Assembly: GCA_022616395.1 (NCBI GenBank)
Contig: JAKEEV010000592.1
Location: 1 to 31,997 of the forward strand
DNA: 31,997 bases
Direction of reading: 5' to 3'
Origin: Planctomycetia bacterium
GTDB lineage: Bacteria; Planctomycetota; Planctomycetia; Gemmatales; Gemmataceae
Below are positions 1 through 6,787 of this stretch, piece after piece; the first letter of the stretch is position 1, and each line of letters starts with the position of its first letter. A program made the position numbers and the translations under genes. The notes beneath the pieces are model-generated. The model was not told the origin of the DNA and made no database searches. It was given only the letters and a program-made list of their open reading frames with translations.

Positions 1-438
1 CCAGTTAAGTAATCGCCCGATGGCAACGTAATCGTAACGTGGTTGGGGGTCATGAGTGTTTGAAACTCGCAGGTACAAGCCCTGTGCCGTGGATTTCGTT
101 GTGACCAAAAGCAGAACGGCACCCAGCGAATGCCTACTCCTTTGAAAGTCGCGGGTCGCGCACAGTTCTCTTGTGCGGTTTGCAGGCGCGGTTATGATAG
201 TCTTGTCGGCACAGCCGACAGCGGAACGCCCTTTTCCACTTGCTTTGCCATCTCTCCTAGGCAGAGCATCCGACCGCCGCCCTTTACGACGACGGCCGCC
301 GCGACAACCCGACGCCGCGAGGCATCGACCCGCGACACCGCATCACTTTCCGGGCACTTCCAAAGTACCCGGCCCCCGACGACGGCAGCTTGACCGTCGC
401 CCGTTATTGTCCACCCGTCCGCTCAGGAGGATCGCGTC
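1..438. other. Region upstream of the E1/E2-like group, no assignable gene
   Basis: No gene can be assigned here. Several overlapping open frames exist but none has a ribosome binding site and none resembles a known protein. One frame, open from the codon after a stop at 258 to beyond 420, has codons mostly ending in C or G and a normal protein-like composition, but it has no start codon after that stop and it runs on out of frame through the next gene. It could be the end of a decayed gene. A short hairpin lies at 350-372. The Shine-Dalgarno site of the 60-aa gene (AGGAGG, 425-430) closes the region. Confidence 0.4.
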
Positions 439-621
439 ATGGACTTTCGTCCGCTCGCCGAGGCCGAACGCCGCACACTGTTGACCGCCCTGCGGGGCCA
501 CGCCGACCGCGGTGTCGCGCTTTTGCTCGACCCGAAAGACACCAGCTTTGCCGGCACGGCCGAGGAGGTGCCGGACGAGCAGGTCGTCGCCGCGGTCAAA
601 TCGGTCCCGTGCCACTATTGA
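439..621 (+). CDS. Small 60-aa protein of unknown function
   Basis: This is a 60-residue protein I do not recognise. It begins MDFRPLAEAERRTLL, is predicted mainly helical at the start, and ends in VPCHY. It has no signal peptide or membrane segment. The start is well supported by a strong Shine-Dalgarno site (AGGAGG, 425-430) eight bases before the ATG, so I treat it as a real gene despite its size. It lies 118 bases before the E2-like gene on the same strand and may be the first gene of that group. A ubiquitin-like modifier would be the obvious missing part of an E1/E2 pair, but this protein is shorter than a beta-grasp domain and lacks a C-terminal Gly-Gly, so I do not claim that role. Confidence 0.6.
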   Translation: MDFRPLAEAERRTLLTALRGHADRGVALLLDPKDTSFAGTAEEVPDEQVVAAVKSVPCHY

Positions 622-635
622 CCGCGCAGTGTGGA

Positions 636-727
636 GTGTGAGTGCGAGTGTGAGTGAAAACCAAAAACCAGAAGTGTTCTTGGCTCTGGTCTTCTGTCTT
701 CACTGACACTCACACTCGCACTCACAC
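636..727. repeat. Inverted repeat with GTGAGTG-type arms and an internal CCAGAAG/CTGGTCTTCTG segment
   Basis: Two perfect 21-base arms (636-656 and 707-727) made of GTGTGAG/TGCGAG units face each other between the 60-aa gene and the E2-like gene. The middle holds ACCAGAAG and CTTGGCTCTGGTCTTCTG, which recur at 8190-8226 in the intergenic region between two exported-protein genes, together with more CTCACACTCACACT units. It is therefore a dispersed element. It ends 12 bases before the ATG of the E2-like gene, so a transcript of the group would carry it as a hairpin. Confidence 0.85.
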
Positions 728-739
728 TTGCGGAGCACT

Positions 740-1165
740 ATGGGCTTGCTGGACACCGAACCCGGCAAACGGCGGCTTTTGGCCGTCGAGGTGCCGGCCA
801 TTGAGCGTTACAACGCTGGCCGCGATCCCGATTACCGTATCACGGTATCGAGAGTCGGCGGTGGGTTGGTGCTTTCCTATTGCCTCAAGCCGTGTCACAA
901 CATCTACCGACTCGAAACGCGGTTGCTCTCCAGTTACCCGATTGTTCCCCCCGAAACGCGAGTGCTCACGCCGCTGAAACACTGCCCGCACCTGCTCGAA
1001 GGGCAGACGATGTGCCTGTGGCGGCAAGGCTCGACACGCGCTGGCAGTCGATGGGACGCCAGCCAGTTCACCTGTGTGTTCGCCATCGTCGCCGCGTGGC
1101 GCTGGCTCTTGTGCTACGAAATCTGGCACGAAACCGGTGAATGGCCGCTGCCGGAAGCCAAGTAG
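740..1165 (+). CDS. E2 (ubiquitin-conjugating)-like protein
   Basis: A 141-residue protein that looks like a prokaryotic member of the ubiquitin-conjugating enzyme fold. Visible signs, numbered from the ATG at 740: a beta-rich first half; a YPIVPPETRVLTP segment (about 66-78) matching the proline-rich strand-loop that precedes the active site of E2 enzymes; then HCPHLLEGQTMCLW, in which His81 sits at the place of the HPN motif and Cys92 at the place of the catalytic cysteine. The C-terminal helix with WLLCYEIWHETGEWP is typical of bacterial E2-like proteins found beside ThiF/E1 genes. A TTG in the same frame lies 12 bases upstream, but the ATG at 740 has GGAG at 732-735 and is preferred. By family knowledge it would accept an activated small protein from an E1 and pass it on. 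The next gene is E1-like, which supports this reading. The actual substrate is unknown. Confidence 0.75.
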   Translation: MGLLDTEPGKRRLLAVEVPAIERYNAGRDPDYRITVSRVGGGLVLSYCLKPCHNIYRLETRLLSSYPIVPPETRVLTPLKHCPHLLEGQTMCLWRQGSTRAGSRWDASQFTCVFAIVAAWRWLLCYEIWHETGEWPLPEAK

Positions 1166-1176
1166 GGGCAGTGATT

Positions 1177-1266
1177 CAGTAAACAGTAATCAGTTATCAG
1201 TCAGTGGGCTTCTCTGATTACTGATTACTGATGACTGCTCACTGATAACTGACAACTGATGACTGT
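1177..1266. repeat. Heptamer-type inverted repeat (CAGTTAT/TGATTAC units)
   Basis: The 122-base gap between the E2-like and E1-like genes is almost filled by variants of a seven-base unit. On the left they read CAGTAAT, CAGTTAT, CAGTCAG; on the right TGATTAC, TGATGAC, TGATAAC, TGACAAC. The left block (about 1177-1209) and the right block (about 1238-1266) are imperfect inverse complements, so the whole can fold back on itself. There is no other content in the gap. Whether the two genes are still co-transcribed through it cannot be seen. Confidence 0.8.
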
Positions 1267-1287
1267 TCCTGACGACTGATCACTCCC

Positions 1288-2220
1288 ATGCACTTACTCC
1301 AACTCGGTGCTGGCAGCGGTGGGATGGCGGTACTCGATCTCGTTGCCCGCGATCCGCGCATCACACGCATCACGCTTGTCGAACCCGACGTGTATGCTCC
1401 TCACAATGTCTACCGGCACCTGTTTCCGCCTTCGGCTGTCGGGCAATTGAAGGCGGAGTTGGCCGCGGAGTGGGTGAAGGCCATCCGGCCCGACATCACA
1501 TTTGAAGCGCTCGTCGCGGACATCACCGACCCCGCGCGTCAATCGGAATTCAAACAGGTAGCGGTTTCGTGCGATGTGGGCGTCTGCGCCGCGGACAACG
1601 AAGCAGCCAAGTACGCGTTCGATGCACTGATGCGCGGGGCGGGTAAGCCGTGGACGCTTGGCGAAGTGTTAAGCGGCGGCATCGGCGGCTGGGTTCATCG
1701 CTTCGTTCCTGGTGGAGCGTGTTACGGTTGCGTGGCGAGTCATCTTCAGCGTGAAGTGACCGAACAGCCCGCCGGTCCGCCACCCGATTACAGCAATCCC
1801 TCCGCGGCGCAACCCGAAACAACCATCCCCGCGACGAAAGCGAGCATCGCGGTGATCGCCGGCTTGCACGCGCTGGTGACGCTGGAGTGTTTGGCAGGAC
1901 CCACCCCCCAACCCCCTCCCTACAGGGAGGGGGAGAAAAACTCGGAGGGTTCCGAGTCTTCCATTCCTTCAAAGAGCGCCTCAGACTCCCCCCTCCCTGC
2001 AGGGAGGGGGGTTGGGGGGGTGGGTCCAAACGACTTCACCAGTCTTCTGTTCTCGCTTCAGCCGGTGCCGGGTGTGTTCGATGTCGCGTACCGACCGCAC
2101 CGGCTTCGGATTGCTCGTTCGCCGACGTGTTTGATTTGCGGCACGCCCGCCGCGTTGCCAACCGGAGAACAGCTCGATGCCGCCGTGGATGACGCGCTGG
2201 CTCGCCTGGGCGCGCGATAA
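1288..2220 (+). CDS. E1/ThiF-like adenylating enzyme
   Basis: A 310-residue member of the E1/ThiF/MoeB superfamily, which adenylates the C-terminus of a small protein at ATP cost. Signs: Rossmann-type GAGSGGM at 7-13 for nucleotide binding; acidic E32/D34 followed by HNVYRH with N40 and R43; GxxK at 52-55; the ADN motif with D103; and two zinc-binding pairs, C145-x-x-C148 and C281-x-x-C284. A clear transfer cysteine is not obvious. Between the two CXXC pairs, residues about 204-247 (GPTPQPPPYREG to GRGVGGVG) are encoded by a 131-base inverted-repeat element, yet the frame stays open and the second CXXC follows, so the zinc site may be retained. The gene follows the E2-like gene and overlaps the next gene by 44 bases. 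Whether the enzyme is still active with the insert is open. Confidence 0.85.
   Translation: MHLLQLGAGSGGMAVLDLVARDPRITRITLVEPDVYAPHNVYRHLFPPSAVGQLKAELAAEWVKAIRPDITFEALVADITDPARQSEFKQVAVSCDVGVCAADNEAAKYAFDALMRGAGKPWTLGEVLSGGIGGWVHRFVPGGACYGCVASHLQREVTEQPAGPPPDYSNPSAAQPETTIPATKASIAVIAGLHALVTLECLAGPTPQPPPYREGEKNSEGSESSIPSKSASDSPLPAGRGVGGVGPNDFTSLLFSLQPVPGVFDVAYRPHRLRIARSPTCLICGTPAALPTGEQLDAAVDDALARLGAR
1897..2027. repeat. 131-bp palindromic element inside the E1-like gene
   Basis: The left end begins GGACCCACCCCCCAACCCCC and the right end is its near-exact inverse complement, closing GGTGGGTCC. Each arm also holds its own small palindrome (CCCTCCCTAC/GCAGGGAGGG). The middle is about 50 bases. 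The strict C-run/G-run strand bias and the low-complexity peptide it encodes are unlike the rest of the gene, which suggests later insertion. No stop codon arises in the E1-like frame, and the downstream CXXC motif is still read. Confidence 0.9.
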
Positions 2221-3382
2221 CCTGCTCCGACGCGCTCGCCCGCGGGCAATCTCAGCCGCGATTGGCTACGAGCGCACTGGCGTTGTGAAGTGGGAATCGC
2301 CGGTGCCCTGGACCGCAGACGCGATCGTGGTCGATGTGCAAATGCGATTACCGCTCTCCGCGCGGCGCAAGACCGACTTCACCTTCCGTCTGCCGTCCGC
2401 CATATTCCCCGCAGATGCCTTGCGACCGGACCTCGACGACCGCCACCGCGTCACGTTTCGCTTCCCGGTTCCGCCAGAATCAAGCCACGGCGATCTGATC
2501 TGGAAGAACCGCGTGCTGGCGACTCTTCCGATTTCGGTTCTCACCCCAACCACATTCCTTTCCGGGCTGAGCGTGTTGAACCCGACCGTAGCGGCGCGGT
2601 TTGGGGGAACGACCGTCGCGGCCACGGCGTTCGTGCCGGACCGATGCGAATCGCTCATGGCAGTCGCGGCGTTGAAGTGCGAGCACCGACTCGCGGCGCT
2701 GAGCGAACTCGGCTTGCGCGTTGTCTTCCGCGACGAGCGAAGCCAGACCGATCACGCCGTTCCCATCTTGCTCCCCGCGGCTCAGCTCATGCGCCCGGAA
2801 GCCGTAGTTGTGGCCGTGTGTCCGGTGAGTCCGCGTGAGGTCGGCGCGTGGGGCGTGTCGTGGATGGCAGGCGACCGCACTCTTGTCGCTCAGCGCGTTC
2901 ATGCCATTCCCGGCGAGCGATTCGAGGCGTGCGTGCGCCTGATCGACACGCGTTTCGCGGTGGTGGATAACACCGGAGCGGTTCGCACGATCAAGCTTCC
3001 GCCATCGCTGGCGAGTCTGTCTCGTGTTGGGCCGTGTTTTGTGCTTTCCGGGACTGACCCCGGCGCGGCGGGAATGTGCCGGTTTGAAGTTCGCGGAATG
3101 GCCAATGGAGAACTTCATCCGGTGATCTGGCGCGATGTGGAAGCGGTGGTCACCGACAGCCCGACACCGTTTGTGCCCGCGCTCTTCGATGCCGCGGACT
3201 TGACGCGCGTGAATGGCTTCGAGCTTCGTCTCAACGGCCGGCTTCTGGGAATCGCGTCGTTACGTCCGGTCCCGGCGGCCACGATCAACGCCGAGGGCGG
3301 ATTCGCTCCTCCTCCGGAGTTCACCTGGTCCGCCGCGGCCGAAGATGAACTGGCGGACAGGTTGAAGAGGCTGATGGGATGA
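2177..3382 (+). CDS. Conserved-looking protein of unknown function next to the E1/E2-like genes
   Basis: A 401-residue protein I cannot assign. The ATG at 2177 lies inside the end of the E1-like gene (44-base overlap) with GGAG nine bases upstream, which suggests translational coupling. The N-terminus is basic and helical (WMTRWLAWARDNLLRRARPR, residues 4-23). The remainder is mostly short beta strands rich in V, R, F and P with no signal peptide, no membrane segment and few cysteines, giving the impression of repeated beta-sandwich modules. It ends in a charged helix (DELADRLKRLMG). Its position suggests a target, scaffold or partner of the E1/E2-like pair; this is inference from context only. 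Confidence 0.75.
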   Translation: MPPWMTRWLAWARDNLLRRARPRAISAAIGYERTGVVKWESPVPWTADAIVVDVQMRLPLSARRKTDFTFRLPSAIFPADALRPDLDDRHRVTFRFPVPPESSHGDLIWKNRVLATLPISVLTPTTFLSGLSVLNPTVAARFGGTTVAATAFVPDRCESLMAVAALKCEHRLAALSELGLRVVFRDERSQTDHAVPILLPAAQLMRPEAVVVAVCPVSPREVGAWGVSWMAGDRTLVAQRVHAIPGERFEACVRLIDTRFAVVDNTGAVRTIKLPPSLASLSRVGPCFVLSGTDPGAAGMCRFEVRGMANGELHPVIWRDVEAVVTDSPTPFVPALFDAADLTRVNGFELRLNGRLLGIASLRPVPAATINAEGGFAPPPEFTWSAAAEDELADRLKRLMG

Positions 3383-3384
3383 TC

Positions 3385-3571
3385 CTATCGGAGCCGCGAC
3401 CGTGAGGGAGCGATCTTGACTGTGTGGACCGCAGCCATCTTGGCCGCAAAGCCATTCCCTCGTTGCGCGCTTTGGAGACAATCCGAAGCCTGTCGAATGA
3501 ACTTGGTTTTGCAGGCCAGAGACCTGCGGTCCAGAAAAGGCATCGCTCCCTCACGGTCGCGGCTCCGATAG
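3385..3571. repeat. Nested inverted repeat at a convergent junction
   Basis: Thirty-base perfect arms (3385-3414 and 3542-3571) contain GAGCCGCGACCGTGAGGGAG and its complement. A second pair, GGACCGCAG at 3426-3434 and CTGCGGTCC at 3524-3532, is nested inside. The element starts three bases after the stop of the plus-strand gene and ends two bases before the stop of the minus-strand M50 gene, so it fills the junction completely. Its outer arm matches the inner arm of the element at 6622-6760 (GAGCCGCGACCG..AGGGAGCG). It may end transcription from both sides, though there is no run of T typical of an intrinsic terminator. Confidence 0.9.
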
Positions 3572-3573
3572 AA

Positions 3574-4347
3574 TTACCGTTCCCACGGCACGCGGTCGTC
3601 CCAGTGCCTTTCGGTCCAGTCTTCCTGCTTGAGCAACTGGTAACTTTGCACGCCGAGAATCCCGAAGAGAATCGCCGTCCAGAGCGAGCCGCGCGGGAAC
3701 CACCACGGGAGAAAACTCAGCATCTCGCCTCTGCTTCGGGCGTCGATCACGCAGAATAGCGCGTAGACGACAAGGAAAGCGGCAACGCCAATCGAGATCT
3801 TCAGCGAAATGCGCTTCCCGCGCGGACCCCAGAACTTCCCACACACCTCGCGACTCACCTGTCCGCCATCGAGCGGGAAGACCGGGAACAAGTTCAAGAT
3901 GCCCCAGTACAGGTTCACGAAGATAAGCGAGATGTACAGATACCAGACCAGAAGTCCGTTAGCGAGGTCGCCCCATCCGGTTGCCTTGTGTGTCGCGTAA
4001 ACAATTCCGCAGAGCACGAATCCTGCAAACGGCCCGGCCAGAGAGACGATGATGCGCCGACCGCGTCCCGACACCTGCGACCACGGTATCGCCAGCCCGC
4101 CGAAGATGTAGAGCACGATCTCGGAGTCGGTCCCGAAGAGCCGAAACGCCAGCGCGTGCCCCAGTTCGTGAACCAGCATCGAAACGAATACCACCGCGAT
4201 CCAAATCAACATGTAGTGCAGTCCAAGCTCCAGGGTGGAGGCTCCCATGAGCGCGGAACCGACCCAGAACAGCGGATGGACGCGAACCGGGAACCGCAAG
4301 AAGCGGAACCGCAGATCGTAGGGCGTTCGTTCTGGTTCGACCAGCAC
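3574..4347 (-). CDS. M50-family site-2-type membrane metalloprotease
   Basis: A 257-residue polytopic membrane protein of the M50 family, zinc proteases that cut within or near the membrane. HELGH at residues 60-64 lies in a hydrophobic segment (about 45-66) and supplies two zinc ligands and the catalytic glutamate. The second conserved motif, NLFPVFPLDGG (152-162), supplies the aspartate ligand D160. Further hydrophobic segments lie at about 100-118, 132-150, 178-197 and 214-234. There is no PDZ domain, so it resembles the short bacterial M50 type. It starts with GTG at 4347; GAGG seven bases upstream supports this. Nothing nearby indicates its substrate. Confidence 0.9.
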   Translation of the reverse strand: MLVEPERTPYDLRFRFLRFPVRVHPLFWVGSALMGASTLELGLHYMLIWIAVVFVSMLVHELGHALAFRLFGTDSEIVLYIFGGLAIPWSQVSGRGRRIIVSLAGPFAGFVLCGIVYATHKATGWGDLANGLLVWYLYISLIFVNLYWGILNLFPVFPLDGGQVSREVCGKFWGPRGKRISLKISIGVAAFLVVYALFCVIDARSRGEMLSFLPWWFPRGSLWTAILFGILGVQSYQLLKQEDWTERHWDDRVPWER

Positions 4348-4447
4348 AGTCGGACCTCGGGTTTCAGTGAGGAGTCGAGATGCGATAGTTTACGATTGTA
4401 TGAGCAGCGCGTGTGGGTCACAATCGCGCCGCGCTAGGTGAGGTCAA

Positions 4448-4674
4448 AGTAGTAGACTGTCTGCACTCAAATGTCACAGGTAAGGGGATTGGGATGAGTC
4501 TGCAAGACCCCCTCACCCGCCGGTACGCGTCGCAAGCGACGCTCCGGCGACCTCTCCCCGCTCCCGCGGGGAGAGGTCGCCGCCGCGAAGCGCCTCGCTT
4601 CGCGAAAAGCGGCGGGTGAGGGGGCTTTCAGACTCACCCAATCCTGTGACATTGAGCGTAGACGCGCTACTACT
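4448..4674. repeat. 227-bp MITE-like element between divergent genes
   Basis: The 343-base gap between the M50 and aminotransferase starts is dominated by one long imperfect inverted repeat. The ends read AGTAGTAG...TGTCACAGG on the left and CCTGTGACA...CTACTACT on the right. The arms continue inward through ATTGGG, TGAGTCTG and CCCCCTCACCCGCC for about 75 bases, and a compact GC-rich centre holds CGACCTCTCCCCGC/GCGGGGAGAGGTCG. No open frame of note lies inside. It ends 16 bases before the aminotransferase ATG, so it probably contributes the leader of that transcript. The size and terminal inverted repeats fit a non-autonomous mobile element, but no target-site duplication is clear. Confidence 0.85.
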
Positions 4675-4690
4675 CTGCGAGGCTTTCGCA

Positions 4691-5815
4691 ATGGACTGGT
4701 CCGCGTTCCGCACGCAGTTCCCCATCACGACCGCGTGGGCCTTTCTGGATCACGCGGCGATTGCTCCAGTGCCCAGCGCGGCGGTCGCGGCGCTTAACGA
4801 ATATGGCGAGAGCCTTGCGAGAAATGGAGTCGCGGCAGTCGGATTCTGGCAGAAGCGAATCACGCACATCCGCAAGCGCGCCGCGGAGTTACTCAACTCG
4901 CCCGACCCGGACGATGTGTACTTCGTGCCGAATACCACACACGGCATTAGTGTTGTCGCGGAGGGTTTCCCCTGGCAATCGGGCGACAACGTGGTGCTCG
5001 CGGCTGAAGAATACCCCGCGAACCAGTATCCCTGGATGAATCTCGCTCATCGCGGAGTGGAAGTGCGCTCGGTGCCGAGTCGAGGAAGCCGCGTTGTCAT
5101 TGACGATCTTCGTGAAGCGATGGATGCGCGCACTCGCGTGCTGACTGTGTCCTCGGTGGAGTTCGCCAGCGGATTCCGAAACGATCTCGACGCGCTGGGC
5201 GAACTGTGTCGCAATCGCGGCGTGTTCCTCTTCGTCGATGCGATTCAGTCGCTCGGCGTTTTTCCGATTGATGTGCAGAAGACACCCGTTGATGCGCTCT
5301 CGGCTGACGGTCACAAGTGGTTGCTTGGTCCAGAAGGCGCGGGGATCGGCTACATTCGCCGCGAATGGGTCGAGCGACTGCACCCGATTGGCGTTGGGGC
5401 ATTCAGCGTGATAAAGCCGCTGGCATTCTCCACCATCGACTTCACGATGAAGCCACACGCGGGGCGATGGGAGGGCGGCGCACTTAACATACCGGGGATT
5501 TCCGCGCTGGGAGCAAGCCTCGAACTGCTTCTCTCCGCGGGAATCGAGAATGTGCAGCATCGCGTGATCGAGTTAACGGACTATCTCTGTGACAGGGCAC
5601 TGTCACTCGGCTGGCAGGTGTTCAGCAGTCGGGCCGAGAGCGAGAAGTCCGGCATTGTATCGCTCCTTCATCCGAAACTGCCTCCCGACGAAGTGATGAA
5701 GCGCTGTCGAACTGCCGGTGTGATCGTGAACAACCGAGCCGACCGCGTGCGCGTCAGCCCGCACGCTTACAACACCAAAGACGAAATCGACCGATTCCTC
5801 TCCGCATGTCAGTAA
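4691..5815 (+). CDS. Class V aminotransferase, cysteine desulfurase-like
   Basis: A 374-residue PLP enzyme of the class V aminotransferase fold (cysteine desulfurase, isopenicillin epimerase and kynureninase relatives). Visible: the N-terminal LDHAAIAPVP segment (19-28) typical of this group; NTTHG at 81-85 in the cofactor phosphate loop; the FVDAIQS motif with D183; and SADGHKW with K209 as the likely Schiff-base lysine. The C-terminal small domain ends RVSPHAYNTKDEIDRF, the usual ending of the family. The frame is open further upstream to 4616, but that part is read from the inverted-repeat element; the ATG at 4691 gives the normal N-terminus. The active-site cysteine loop of true desulfurases is not evident, so the exact reaction is undecided. 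coaD follows after 16 bases. Confidence 0.88.
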   Translation: MDWSAFRTQFPITTAWAFLDHAAIAPVPSAAVAALNEYGESLARNGVAAVGFWQKRITHIRKRAAELLNSPDPDDVYFVPNTTHGISVVAEGFPWQSGDNVVLAAEEYPANQYPWMNLAHRGVEVRSVPSRGSRVVIDDLREAMDARTRVLTVSSVEFASGFRNDLDALGELCRNRGVFLFVDAIQSLGVFPIDVQKTPVDALSADGHKWLLGPEGAGIGYIRREWVERLHPIGVGAFSVIKPLAFSTIDFTMKPHAGRWEGGALNIPGISALGASLELLLSAGIENVQHRVIELTDYLCDRALSLGWQVFSSRAESEKSGIVSLLHPKLPPDEVMKRCRTAGVIVNNRADRVRVSPHAYNTKDEIDRFLSACQ

Positions 5816-5831
5816 CCGAGGAGAAACTCGC

Positions 5832-6362
5832 ATGCCTGATCGCATCCTCAGTCCGCGCGTGGCCGTTTACACCGGCACGTTCGACCCGGTTCACTACGGT
5901 CACCTCGACATCATCGAACGCGGATGCCGGTTATTCGACAAGCTCATCGTCGGCGTCGGCATCAACCCGGACAAGCAGACGATGTTCACGATTGACGAAC
6001 GTGTCGAACACATCCGCGCGGTGACGGCCAAGCCGGAGTTGGACAACGTGGAAGTGCAGAAGATCGACGGGCTGACGGTTCAATTCGTCCGCGGTTGTAA
6101 GGCTCGGATCATGATTCGCGGGCTGCGCACTCTGTCCGACATGGAGTATGAGTTCACCATGTCGCTCATGAACCTGCACCTGGACCCCGAAATCGAGACC
6201 GTGTTCCTGATGGCGAAGGAAGAGTTCTCGCACGTCAGTTCGACACTTTTGCGTCAGATCGCATCGTTTGGCGGCGACTTATCGAAGTTTCTCCCCGAAC
6301 CGGTCCGTTCAGCCTTGATCGAACGCGCCCGGCGGCAAACACCACCGCCAAACGCGCACTAA
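5832..6362 (+). CDS. coaD: Phosphopantetheine adenylyltransferase
   Basis: A 176-residue CoaD, which transfers AMP from ATP to 4'-phosphopantetheine to make dephospho-CoA in coenzyme A synthesis. The nucleotidyltransferase signature is complete: YTGTFDPVHYGH at residues 12-23, with the TxxxH-type phosphate-binding motif, then INPDKQTMFTIDERVEHI, the GLRTLSDMEYEF segment (about 96-107) that binds substrate and helps form the hexamer, and EFSHVSSTLLRQIA with the ISSTxxR-type motif. The length is close to the usual 160 or so with a short proline-rich tail. GAGGAG at 5818-5823 precedes the ATG by eight bases. It sits directly behind the aminotransferase gene, probably in one transcript. Confidence 0.97.
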   Translation: MPDRILSPRVAVYTGTFDPVHYGHLDIIERGCRLFDKLIVGVGINPDKQTMFTIDERVEHIRAVTAKPELDNVEVQKIDGLTVQFVRGCKARIMIRGLRTLSDMEYEFTMSLMNLHLDPEIETVFLMAKEEFSHVSSTLLRQIASFGGDLSKFLPEPVRSALIERARRQTPPPNAH

Positions 6363-6421
6363 GCTTTTCGAGCCGGTCAACTCGCGGCCGGTTTTCCCGC
6401 TTATCTCGCGGGGTTCATGCC

Positions 6422-6616
6422 ATGCCAAAAATCTCCGTGACCGCTGTTGTCGTTGTGCTTGCTGTCGCCGCGATTGGTTACCTCGCGTTCGACCCGAACG
6501 CTGCTCGCGACGTGAACAACTGGATTCGCCGACAGATCGGAACCAGCGGCGCGCCCGACATGAAGGAGATCCGCAGCCCCAACTACACGCCGGTTGTTCC
6601 GGGGAACGGGCTGTAA
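6422..6616 (+). CDS. Small single-pass membrane protein
   Basis: A 64-residue protein of unknown function. Residues 4-22 (ISVTAVVVVLAVAAIGYLA) form one membrane segment or uncleaved signal anchor. The rest is a short polar tail with NNWIRRQIG and a proline-rich end. It lies 59 bases downstream of coaD on the same strand and may share its transcript. There is no clear Shine-Dalgarno site, which lowers the confidence, but codon use matches the neighbours and the composition is that of a genuine protein. Confidence 0.6.
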   Translation: MPKISVTAVVVVLAVAAIGYLAFDPNAARDVNNWIRRQIGTSGAPDMKEIRSPNYTPVVPGNGL

Positions 6617-6621
6617 TCTGT

Positions 6622-6760
6622 GAGCGTCGAGGCGTCAGCCCGAGGGTGTTTGTCGGTTTTCAACGAGCCGCGACCGCCAGGGAGCGGTGTATCTACTCCG
6701 CTCCCTGGCGGTCGCGGCTCGTTTTCATGCAATTACCGTCGGGCTGACGCCGCGACGCTC
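6622..6760. repeat. Nested palindrome at a convergent junction
   Basis: The outer arms GAGCGTCGAGGCGTCAGCCC (6622 on) and its near-complement ending at 6760 enclose a perfect 24-base inner palindrome (6664-6687 with 6698-6721, CGAGCCGCGACCG/CGGTCGCGGCTCG). The inner arm is related to the element at 3385-3571. It lies between the stop codons of the small membrane protein (plus) and the PQQ-type propeller protein (minus). A further partial copy of the outer arm (CGTCGGGCTTACGCC) follows at about 6769-6783. Confidence 0.9.
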
Positions 6761-6787
6761 GCAGAAACCGTCGGGCTTACGCCTAGT

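Noticed and set aside
130..484. Overlapping open frames of 87 and 103 aa upstream of the 60-aa gene
   Set aside because: No ribosome binding site, arginine/proline-rich composition typical of shadow frames in GC-rich DNA, and mutual overlap.
390..641. An 83-aa frame starting with TTG across the 60-aa gene
   Set aside because: It overlaps a gene with a better start and Shine-Dalgarno site, and its second half is arginine-rich nonsense.
1177..1266. Possible CRISPR array
   Set aside because: The seven-base units are contiguous with no spacers, and no cas genes are present.
4616..4690. Upstream extension of the aminotransferase gene
   Set aside because: It would be read from the arm of the inverted-repeat element, and the family N-terminus begins after 4691.
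6363..6421. Intrinsic terminator after coaD (GCCGG..CCGGTTTT)
   Set aside because: Only four bases can pair properly, and the following small gene is on the same strand.
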